Below, piece by piece: positions 23,415 to 33,800 of a stretch of DNA of 64,000 nucleotides. The notes under the pieces were generated by a model, which worked only from the letters and a program-made list of their open reading frames with translations, was not told where the DNA came from and made no database searches. A program made the position numbers and the translations under genes. Source of the DNA: Lactarius indigo (Eukaryota > Basidiomycota > Agaricomycetes > Russulales > Russulaceae); contig JAFKAC010000081.1 in the NCBI GenBank assembly GCA_025766275.1, positions 1 to 64,000 of the forward strand, read 5' to 3'. Within the stretch, counting starts at the first letter, position 1. Each line of letters starts with the position of its first letter.

Positions 23415-23966
23415 GTGCACCTGCTGCCCCCGCCCGCCGATCCAGAGCTCTCCCGCTGTCCCTTATTATCATCCATCCTTTATGCGGTCTATATCGCGTG
23501 CATTCTCCGACACCTAAGTCTTATCTCTATCAACTTACGGTAGTGCACGTACACGGCTAAGGATACGTCATTGTCGGTGAAAGGTGATCAGTGTAGACGT
23601 TGGCCGGTCTGAAGAGGGGTGATTCACGAGCAGGGGCCTACTACATAGTCCGCTTTGAGAAAGTGGCGAACTCAAGGGCGAACTCCCATCGGCGCGCGGG
23701 GAGGGTGCGGTGTCGTTTGTTGAATGGAAGAGGCGGCATGTACCCATTAACCGCAAATTTCAACTGTTTGAAAGTACCACCACCCTTTCCAATATTTCAT
23801 TCGCCCGCCCGCCCGCACTCAGTAGCTTAATCGCAAGGAATCGACGACGAGACCGATGACCTAATTCACGACAATTCCTCATCATCTCACTCCCGGCCGG
23901 CCGGTCCGCCGGCCCGTCGAGACTGCGACTGAGCGCCGCCGACGTTGCGTTCACTCCGATCCGACC

Positions 23967-26170
23967 ATGATTGGACGACCATCATGATGGCTCAGCGCTC
24001 AGCCTCCACCCTCGAGCCTCTCTTCGCATCTCTATCCTATGCTCTTGTATGAGCAGAGTTTATTTTGACTAGATCCCATGTCGCTCGCTATGTCAAGTCT
24101 TCCCACCAGAACGACCCCTGCCGCACAGTCCTCAAATCTGGAAAGGTTCGTCCGTTGAGTGTCTTTCTGCTAGCCCACACTGACCCACGTTCGACGCGAC
24201 AGGAGGTCTATGAACTCGTGGATAATTGGACACCATAATCGCTAGGTGCCCCGCTCATCCTAGAAGAACAATCTGATCTCGCGATCTCGTGTCTGTACCC
24301 GTCATATCTAGTTCAAACAGGCCCAAGCCGAAACTCGCCAACAGGGGCAAGCAGGTTTTTGATATTGCAAGCTACGACTTCACGGGTCTCGCTGGCAGCG
24401 ACTAAAGAGACCCTCCTAAAACAAGGTGTCGGTAGCTGTGGTTCTCCTGGATTCTACGGTACTACTGGTGCGTTCCTGTGCTATCAATGTGCTCTTTCTC
24501 TGATTAATGATTTCTGTTTGCAGATGTCCACATGGACCTTGAGCGCGACATCGCAGACTTCCCCGGCACCGAGGCCTCTATTCTGTACTCGCAGAGATTC
24601 TCGACAATACTTTACGTGATCTCTGCATTTGAAAAGCGGGGCGACATCATTCTCGCTGACCGGGGTATCAATTTTGGCATCCAGAAGGGCCCACAGATCT
24701 GGCGTTGTACGGTTCGCTGGTTTGGTCATAATGATCTGAAGAGCGTCGAAAGAATGTTGGAAGCTTCGCGGACCTCTTGCAAGGCGATTCATTGTCACCG
24801 AGGGTATCTTCGAGAAGGATGGCACCATGGTTAATTTACCAAAACTGTAGGTTGTGCGCGATCAGAGACAGTACGGTCGCATTCCGACTTGGTGAGTAGA
24901 TCGAACTGAAGCGCAAGTACAAGCATCGTCTCATTCTCGATGAGAGCATCTCGTTTGGTACAGTAGGCCAAACTGGACGCAGTCTTGCAGAACTATATAA
25001 CGTCACCGTATGCGTCTCCTTTACTTCGCATGTATAGTGTTTACTCAACTCAACCGCGAAGGCCACGCAAATAGACATGATCGCTGGATCGGTCACAAAC
25101 GGGCTCAACTCGTCAGGCGGATTCCGCGCCGGCTCACGTATCGCCGTGGATCACCAACGCGTCAACGGCACATCCTTCATTTTTTCCGCCTCAGTCGCGG
25201 CGCTCCTCGCTGTCTCCGCCTCGGGGGGTATCAACATCCTGCGGAACACGCCGTCGATTCTGAGCGCGCTGCAGGAGAACGTGCGGGAGATCCTGAGCAC
25301 TGAGAAAGAACGTCGGAAACGTCGCGGACCTGTTACAAGACGATTCATTGTCACCGAGGGCACCTCTGAGAAGGACGGGGCCATGATTGATTTACCAAAT
25401 TTAGTAAGTTGCGTGATCAGGTACAGTGCCGTTGCATTCTGATTCTGGTACAGTAGGCCGAACCGGACGCGGTCTTACGGAACTCTATAACGTCCCGGTA
25501 TGCGTCTCCTTTATTTTGCTTTGTCGTGTGTTGGCTCAACTCAATCGCAAAGGCCACGCAAATAGACATGATCATCGGATCAGTTGCCAACGGGCTCAAC
25601 TCCTCGGGGGGTTTCTGCGCAGGCTCACGTATCGTGGTGGATCACCAGCACATCAACCGCATGTCCTTCGTTTTCTCCGCAGCGGTTCCGGCGCGAGTCG
25701 TGGCCTCTGCCTCGGAGGACATCGACATCCTGCGGAACACGCCATCGATCCTGATCACGCTGCAGGAGAACGTGCGGGCGATGCGGGCCGTTCTTGACCG
25801 GGTCGATGGCATCACGATCCCCTTGCACGCCGCCTCGCCAATCATCCACATCCACCTACGGTCTGCGGCGACGCTTTCTGCATCCACACCCGCGTCAGCA
25901 AAACCGCCAAACCCTGCAACCCCCACGCCGCGGGATGGGCCTTCGTTTGACATAGCGGGCGAAGAGCGTATACCGCAGGGCATCGTGGATGAGACGCTTG
26001 CGCAAGGTGTATGGATCACGAGGGCGCGGCGGCTGCGCGGGCAGGAGCTCGTTGAGGCACGTCCGAGTATCCGGCTCGCTGTGACGGCGGCGCTATCGCG
26101 CAAGGAGTGCGAACGGGCTGCTGGCGTCATCAAAGCCGCCGTCGTGAAGGTGCTGACGAAGCGCAAATGA
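23967..26170 (+). pseudogene. LCB1-2: composite, broken LCB1 copy
   Basis: Two LCB1 pieces are joined. The first (23967 to about 25290) runs from the start codon to the segment ALQENVRE and has stops in the N-terminal membrane region, small deletions and frameshifts. At about 25290 the sequence jumps back to an earlier exon (EKERRKRRGPVTRRFIVTEG). A second, better-preserved piece (25291-26170) then runs to the normal end (AAVVKVLTKRK). It lacks most of exon 4 ([16 protein letters not shown] is missing) but has an uninterrupted last exon (25564-26170). Introns are kept at the same positions as in the intact gene. It cannot encode a complete enzyme. The C-terminal exon alone is open for about 200 codons. 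Confidence 0.85.
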
Positions 26171-26557
26171 GCGCGCCTGCTGCCCCGACGCGCCGATTTG
26201 GAGCTCTCCTGTTGTACCTTGTCTTTTCTCCCGCTCTTTACAGTGTATATCACTTGCGTAGAACTCTATCTCTATTTACAGTAATACATGCATGCAACTG
26301 AGCAAAGGAAGCGTTGAACGCTTGTCATCCAGTTGTGTGAACGTACTTAACACCTAACTCGCACCTCCGCATAGGGTCACTTTTCTTCTGAGGGTATAGG
26401 ACTCACGGGACAGGGGAGCGCAGCGCGTACTCCGTGAGTTCATCAATCCATCAACTACTGAGCAGGGCCACTTTTGGCTTCATCTAGTAGTTATACAATG
26501 ACCTCTGGTATGAATAGAGTTCTATGTGTCGGTATCCGGAACATGAACGTATATAAG

Positions 26558-29483
26558 CTACGGCTGAGCCACGGCACCATGTTCTAACAGCAGGTTCTTC
26601 ATTTCATGCCGTCTGTATTCTGAAGCGACATGGAATGGGGTCTTGCCCTTCCCGTCCTTCAAATCTACGCTCGCTCCGTGCCCGAGTAGCAATCGAGCGA
26701 CCACGAGAAACCCCGAGTATGAGGCTCGATGTAACGGAGTCGACTGGTTGTGGTTACGTGCATTTGGGTCTGCCCCGTGTTCCAGTAGTCGCTGCACGAC
26801 GCTTATACATTTTTCCTCCGGATATTCATTCGCGTAGAATACGGTCTCGTATAACGGAGTATTCCCTTTGTCAGTCCGTGAGTTGACGTTTGCACCGTGT
26901 TCAAGTAGTACTTGGACAGCCTCGAGTTCTGTCTTAATTGCTGCTATGTGCAGCGGCGTCCGCCAGTCGTTCTTCCGAGCCTTTGGATCTGCGCCGTGAT
27001 CGAGTAGCCAGAGCATGATGTCGACGCGTCCATCGATCGACGCGGTGTATAGCAGAGTCCTGTTAAACCCGCCTCGAACATCCACGTTTGCACCATGCTT
27101 GCGGAGTAAATTGGCGACACTGAAGTGTCCCTTGTACAAGGCTGCCGGAAGCGGGGCTAGGATGTGACCACCATCCGCATTTACTTGTTCGGGGTGCTTC
27201 ATGATGAGACGCTCTGCCAGGTCATAAATCCCACAGAGTGCGGCATAATAAATGGGGGAACCATGCTGTGGCAGCGAGCGCAAGAATCTCCAGCCTCCGT
27301 CGTAAAGGGAGGAACCATTCTGTGGCCGCGAGCGCGAGAAAAAACGCCAGTCTTCGTCGATGTCATGCACTCGGAGCCACGCTGCGAAATGTGGCTTGGA
27401 GGTGTCAAATAGGTCCTCCATCCCATCCCGTATGTGTGGTGATACCTTCCCGAATCGTGCATGGTCCACCCAGTGTCGAGCGGCGTATTTAACCAAAGGA
27501 AACCCCTTTGCGTCAACGTGTTCGTCCAGCCGGAGCAGCGTTCCCAGGCACGCCTGCGCCAGGATCGTATGACTAGCGTCGAGGTCAATATGAAATCGTG
27601 AAGCATTGCCTTGAGATTGTGCGAGACGAGCCGACGTCAGGTATTCCTTCACCGAAAAGTGCGAGAATTGCACCACCCGCGAACCACCGCTAGCGACGAT
27701 GGCGATCAAACTTGAACACGTCGAAAGTACAGCTTCCTCTTGGTCATCCCATCGCCAGTCTTCCTTCAACTTCGGGATCCCTCCCGAGCTCGACGCTTGA
27801 AAATCGAATGCCAGTAGTTCCGCGAGCTCATCGACTCGAAGCGGCCGGACAGCTACAGCAAGGCACTGTAACAGACGATGCGCGTTATCCTTTTGAGTCT
27901 TATTTATCCCTCTCAACATCCGCTCGTATGTCTCGTCCAGCGTCTCAGGCAAATCGTCAATGAACTGACGGAGGTTGGGAGGGAAACAATGTTGCAGCAT
28001 GTCCAACTGGCAAAATACCCATCTGAACCTGCACAACAACATGAGAAACCGCTGTTAGCATTGAATAACTCGATGCTCTCACATTCCGTCAGATCGTTCT
28101 ATCAGCGTATCGATCACAAGCTTTCTATCGTCTGCTCTCCATCTCTTCATCGCCGTACTCGGTGATGAGTTGACGACACTTCGAACGTAGTCGGCGATGT
28201 CCGATGTTTGTCCACTTTCGTCATGCAGGGAAACCGAACGAGACGCCAGCGGGTGGAGGACAGCTCGGATGTCGACCTCTGGGCGACTGGTCGCGCAAAT
28301 GTGAAGTCCTTGTAGGTGAAGGTCGACGAGCTCCTTCACGAATTGGAGGACCTCATGACGGGGAGATGGAATTCCGGGAGAGTCTGGACATTCGTCGAGC
28401 GCATCCAGGACAATGAAAGTTGGGCCTTGTCCCAGTAGTCTTATCATGTCTTTGAGACATCTCTTCAAAGTGTCGTCGCTCGGCTGTCGGGCGCCACTTT
28501 CGTGTATCTCATAAACGCGATGGAGGATCGCACAGCATGGACTCGAACGAGTAGAAAGCTGGGATACAAGAGAAAGTAGCAGGTCGTGACAAGTTTGCTT
28601 GTTGAGATCCCTGAAATCGAAGTAAAAGTAGGCAATGACACCTGATCCGACTTCACACACAGCCATAATGTCTTGAATGGCAGAGGAACTGGCGAAAAAT
28701 AAGTTCTGACGAGAAAGCAGGAAGCGAACAACATACCAAATAACGCTTTTCCCAGAGCCTGCTATCAAAGTCGGAGTCTATCAGAAGGCGTGAGCGTGAA
28801 AAATGCCGACAGAAACGCACGCTTTCCGTGGATCCACAAGAGGGAACCAGTAGACTTCCATTCGATGTAGATACTGCCTTGGAAGAACCAGACGGCCGTT
28901 CCCTCGTGTTGAGCCTTTCGTGCAATGTTGTGGTTTGTGGACGGATCCGCGGGAGAGAGCCAGGCTCGTAGGAGCTGATTTATCTGATTCCCTATGAGTA
29001 GGTTTAAGCGCGAGCAGTGAGCGACGGTGAGGTTAGGAGACGACGAACACTTGATATGGCCTACGTTATTTGCCATATGTTGGAGGATCAATTTTGTTTC
29101 CGTCGCCACCATTCTTGCCTCCCTGCCGTCTGAAAGTAAAAGTGTTAGGAGGTATCGGCGACGGGCTGGACACGCGTTGCGCACCATCGATAACTACTTG
29201 GACCTTTTCACCAACGGATTCCACTCTGACGCCTACATCCTCCACTTTGCTACCCACATCGTCCAGTGTGTCACCGATGTCTTCTACCTTGTCGCCCATG
29301 TCGTCCACTTTGTCACCGATGTCGTCCATTTTGTCGCCCATTTTTTCTACTCTGCTGCTCATGTCGTCTACCTTATCGTCTAGGCCCTCCACTTTACCGT
29401 CGACCACTTTCACGTCGTCGTGGACAATGTGTGTGATCTTCCGAACCTCGGCAAGTGCTATTCGGGCTTCTTCTTGCGTCAAT
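26558..29483 (-). pseudogene. NLR-2, 3' part (coiled coil, NACHT, ankyrin), cut off by transposon
   Basis: The C-terminal three quarters of an NLR paralogue. It begins at TQEEARIALAEVRKITHIVHD, next to the transposon end, and has about ten heptad units (29190-29405), the longest coiled coil of the set. Next come GSGKSVIW (Walker A), FIVLDALDECPD (Walker B), the winged-helix region and about seven ankyrin repeats ending LLLEHGAVAQP. Frames are open on this side. An in-frame duplication sits before the ankyrins (27244-27330, two copies of WRFxSRxxPQxGS). The matching N-terminal part is at 42859-43614. With 13.4 kb between them the gene is presumably inactive, unless the insert is excised or the fragment has its own promoter. 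Confidence 0.87.
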
Positions 29484-29500
29484 CATCAGGAAAAACCTAC
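29484..29500 (+). repeat. Left terminal inverted repeat of the Plavaka element
   Basis: CATCAGGAAAAACCTAC, matching the reverse complement of the right end except at two positions. It is followed by AT-rich DNA with many GATAA/TTATC words, probable transposase-binding sites. Confidence 0.7.
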
Positions 29501-29931
29501 TTCGATAATTTGTTGATAATTGATGATAATTATGATAGGATAGCGATAAATTATCGATAAGCTAGATTATCGTCATTATATTATATTAGGGTAACCCCTG
29601 ATTATATTATATCTAATTAGCAATAATGGAAAGATAATCCGCAGATAGTTGAGAGAAAATTCACAATATTCACGAACAATCGGTGATAATTTCGTTCGCT
29701 ACGCTACCACAAAATTAGGTGCTAATTAAAATAAAATCAGGGTTTTTTTTTTTTTTTAGAATCCAGTCACCGGCTACTGAGTACGGTAAAAAAATTGAAG
29801 TCAAAGAAACTGACGCATTGGGTATGCAAGCCAGCTGTTGACTGTCAATATGTCAGTGATAATATTCAGGACATTATGAAGGGACTTACAGCTGGCTAAT
29901 AAGTTGCGCGTTGAGGCTTGACAACAGCTTA
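29501..29931. other. Subterminal AT-rich region of the Plavaka element
   Basis: Non-coding. It is rich in GATAAT/ATTATC words up to about 29640 and carries a T-run at 29744-29758. It lies between the left terminus and the end of the DUF6532-like gene. The composition is clearly more AT-rich than the surrounding array. Confidence 0.65.
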
Positions 29932-30313
29932 TCATTCAAGTAAATCTAGGTCAATTTCCGTGATTTGAGAACCCAAGGGAATATCGCCAACTTCGCTGTG
30001 GCCATAGGCAACTAGTTAGTCAAGATTGTGACAATGTTAATAACCATAAACTCACCTAGCCAGAGAGTAGATACTTGACATCATTTTGTGATATGCGTTG
30101 CTCCGCTGGTTCTGAATGATTTGAAGTGTTTGGACATGAGCTTGATAGACACCGAAGTATGTGTTCGCTGAAAACTCTGTGGGTTGTTGTACCCCAGTAC
30201 GCCACTCATGTATGGATGCATATAGCTGGTAATTTGGGTTAGCATGTTCACGCACAAGGAAAAATCGACTCACAGCTGTTGAAACCAATGCAACCATTGG
30301 AATCGGCACCTCA
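29932..30313 (-). pseudogene. DUF6532-like gene, 3' part (split by LTR retrotransposon)
   Basis: The last exons of the transposon's minus-strand gene. They read VPIPMVALVSTA, then (after an intron with GTGAGT donor) the ASIHEWRTGVQQPTEFSA and YHKMMSSIYSLAR segments, then, after intron 30055-29996, a final exon ending EIDLDLLE with stop at 29932-29934. Joined across the retroelement at the CCTCA duplication, the frame continues without loss from VTVRE at 37494. The pattern matches the C-terminal part of the DUF6532 family common in agaricomycetes; its function is unknown. Confidence 0.65.
30309..30313 (+). repeat. Target-site duplication, left copy (CCTCA)
   Basis: CCTCA directly precedes the 5' LTR and recurs directly after the 3' LTR (37494-37498), as expected for a 5-bp LTR-retrotransposon target duplication. 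Confidence 0.93.
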
Positions 30314-30743
30314 TGTCACGGTCACGTGACATCGTGACGTCACGTCACGCGACGCGCGGCCAACTAGTATCGACCCCGTAAGTTTTACAGAACTCTGGTA
30401 TCGTCTTAAGCACGCCTTATGGTGCTCGAATTGTGAATCGTCTACGTAGCAGTTAGATAAGTGACGTGGCATGTAGAAAACGGCCCCCGAAAACCCCAGG
30501 ATGTATGAGTATAAGACGTAGCACAACGAGTAGCACAATAACTTGTCTACTCTTAGTTCTTGAATCCAACCTAGTCTGCCTTGTCTCGAAACCTCGTGTG
30601 CTCTCCCCTCTCTCTAGCGATACTCTTCGAGTTGAGCCTAGACATCCCCGAAACTTGACTTGTTTGCAGAACAAGTCCCGACTCTACCAGCGCGTCGAGC
30701 TCAGCTCCGCAGAAAACCCGGACGGTCCCTTGGAACCGTAACA
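30314..30743 (+). repeat. 5' LTR
   Basis: 430 bp, beginning TGTCACGG and ending GTAACA (TG...CA). It starts with a GTCACGTGAC-type palindrome-rich segment. A TATA-like TATAAG lies at 30510-30515. Taking the transcript start as the sequence complementary to the primer site, U3 is about 30314-30544 and R begins near 30545. Confidence 0.95.
30510..30515 (+). promoter_or_regulatory. TATA-like box of the LTR promoter
   Basis: TATAAG lies 35 nt upstream of 30545, where the 11-nt sequence complementary to the primer-binding site begins. The spacing fits transcription starting at that point. Confidence 0.55.
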
Positions 30744-30754
30744 TAAGAGTAGAC
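30744..30754 (+). promoter_or_regulatory. Primer-binding site, self-priming (Tf1-like) type
   Basis: TAAGAGTAGAC begins at the base after the 5' LTR. It is the exact reverse complement of GTCTACTCTTA at 30545-30555, at the inferred 5' end of the transcript. In Tf1-type elements the first 11 nt of the RNA fold back onto the primer site to prime reverse transcription instead of a tRNA. This arrangement matches in position and in length. Confidence 0.8.
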
Positions 30755-30833
30755 CACTCTACTCTGCCGCTGAACGAGGCGAAAGGCGTTCCCAGAACCA
30801 GTACGGACAGTCCCAGACGGACGCGTAATCACC

Positions 30834-33800
30834 GTGGCTCTCGATCGAACCCACGCGTACTTCGAACCAGAACCAGCAGACCTCGACCCGACCGTAAAAC
30901 GACTAGTCATCAGACGTGATACTCAGAACTTGCAAGACATCGTAACCGGAGGAATCGATTGGGTACCGGGACGAGGATACATCGTCAGACGCGACCCCAG
31001 CCCAGCCTTAGACGTTGAATTTGCAGCAGACGAAAACAACTGGTACGAAGTATATTTCGAAAACACCGGGTGGTACACATACACGAACGCGCGCGTAGAC
31101 GAGCCATTACTGTGGGGCTTAAAACGACGACAACAGACCAGTGCTGTACCCACCTACAATTGGACCGAACATAAACGACAACTCGCGAAACAAAAAGGAA
31201 AAAGGAAGTCACCTCAACTAGTCCCAGTACCCAGTGCACCAATGGCTAGCGGAAGCGGAACGGGAAGTGGCAGCAGTACAACAACTATCACGGGCCCCCT
31301 ACAAGGGGCAGCACCAGCATTCTTCGACGGCAACCGAGATAGAAGTCGGCAGTTTCTACATGAGTTTAATCAATACCGACGAGTCAACCGAACGAACGAG
31401 AGGATGGTTGTTCCTTACCAACGAGTAGCTCTCGCACTCACGTTAATCCGTGGGCGAGCAGTGGAAAGTTGGAATCAAGCACAGGATAAGAAACTCGAAC
31501 AGAAAATCAACGACCCCGCGCATCCGGTCGCAGAAACTAGCGAAACATTATGGACCGACTTCGTAACCGACTTCGAAAGCGCTTGGACGGATACCTTGAG
31601 TCAGCAGAACGCCTATGCCAAGTTAACCGCGCTCACCATGAAAGGCGAAGAAATAGACGAGTACATTGCGACCTTCAAACAACTCGCGGAAGCAGCTGAC
31701 TGGGATTTATCCCAAAAGGGAACCGTCGATCTATTCCGTCGAGGGCTGCGCAAAGGACTGTTAGTATCGTGCCTCAAACGAAGTAAAATGCCAGTCACTA
31801 TGCAGGACTGGGAAGACGCGACTCGAGAAGAAATCCAGCGATATCGCACGATCACCAATTGTATCGCGCAAATCGGGAAAACCAACGCAATCCCGGTTCA
31901 AAATGCTCGACCACCCAAGCCTATAAACCGGAACGATCAGGTGGTACCGATGGAAGTAGACGCCACGCAGACGTACGTACCTCGAACAAGAACACCCCAG
32001 GAACTCGCGGAAATGGATCGGTGTCGAAGAGAAGGGCTATGCTTCCGTTGTAAAAAAGGCGGACACCTCTCTCGCGACTGCCCAAATAAAAGAACTCCGG
32101 CACACGTCAACGAAGTCGTCGTCATGCCCGCCTCGCCACCCGTCGTGCAACAAACGACAGAAGAAACCTTGATGACGGGTATCCTAGGCCTCTCCGTCGC
32201 TCAGCGAAAGAACGTCATCTCGCAACTTTTGATGGAAGCAAGCCTAGACGAGGACGACGAGGAAGACGAGACTACCCAAATTAACGCCATCCAGAGCACC
32301 TCGAACGACGCACTCACTATTGAGATACCAATCGAAGGCACCGCGACCACGATTTCAGCGCTACTCGACTCCGGGGCATCGGATAACTTCATCGACGAAG
32401 AATGCGTCAGAGACTTCCGTGCTCTAACCACGAACGTGAAAAATCGATTAGTTTATAACGTCGATGGCACTCAAAACGAGCATGGAAACATAACGAAAGC
32501 CTGTCGGGTTCGCATCAGTTGGGGGGAACAACAGTACCACACGAAGTTATACGTCACCCGCCTAGGACGACCCCGAATAATACTCGGCCACCCATGGTTC
32601 AAGGAAACCAATCCCCTGATCGATTGGTCTACCAATCAGTTACAAGGGGAACAACGGAAGATAAGCGTTGAACGAGAGGCTAGCATCAGTACAATCGCTC
32701 AAGAGATGGCGGAACGACAAAGCAAGCCAAATGAAGAACTCCCCGAACATTACCAACAATGGGCTACGGTCTTCTCGGAGGAAGCCGCAATGCGCTTCCC
32801 ACCCGAAAGAGAGGACGACCACGTGATTACGCTCCTACCCGACGCGCCAGCAACCCTGAAATGCAAGATATATCCTTTGAACGCAAAGGAACTGACGCAC
32901 CTGGACGAGTTTCTAAACGAACACCTAAGCAAGGGGTATATCCGCGAGTCAAAATCGCCCTACGCATCATCATTCTTCTTTCTGAAAAAGAAAGACGGAA
33001 AATTGCGACCTGTCCAAGATTATAAACCACTCAACCAAGTCACGTTGAAAGACACATATCCGATCCCGTTGATCTCTAACCTAATCGATCAACTTACTGA
33101 TAAAACACTGTTCACTAAGTTCGACATACGATGGGGGTACAATAATATCCGTATCAAAGACGGAGACCAATGGAAGGCAGCATTCAAAACGCCCCGCGGA
33201 CTATTCGAACCAATGGTCATGTATTTTGGACTAACTAATTCACCCGCCACGTTTGTACGTGCAATGAATCGTATCTTCCGCACGCTACTCCAACGGTACC
33301 CTACTGAACTGTTCATCTATATGGACGACATCCTCGTCGCCACCATAATGGACTACCCTCGACATCGCACGATCGTCGGACAGGTATTACAGACCCTCCT
33401 CGACGAAAGTTACTTCCTCAAACTATCGAAATGTGCCTTCGAGCGCACTGAAATCGATTACCTGGGGATGACCATCGCTAACCGAACTATACAGATGGGC
33501 AACGATAAAGTATCCGGGCTGCGCGATTGGCCGCGAACATTGAGAACGGCTAAACAAGTACGCAGTACACTCGGGGTCCTCGGATATCAACGACCGTTTA
33601 TACCACACTACGCCGATATCGCTCGCCCTCTAACAAATTTACTAAAGAAAGATACTCCATTTCAGTGGACTGCCGAATGCACTACCGCCTTAGATACTCT
33701 ACTCTCGATCGCCTGCTCGCGCCCAACATTACGCCAACCAGACCCCGCCGTCCCATATCAACTGCAAACTGACGCCTCTCTATACGCCATCGGCGCCATA

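Noticed and set aside
29070..29516. Ser/Thr-rich plus-strand frame opposite the NLR-2 coiled coil (and equivalents near 20730, 51839 and 59916)
   Set aside because: Complement of the heptad repeats; recurs in every copy as a shadow.
30311..30741. Small open frames inside the LTRs
   Set aside because: Non-coding LTR sequence; the same frames occur in both LTRs because the LTRs are identical.
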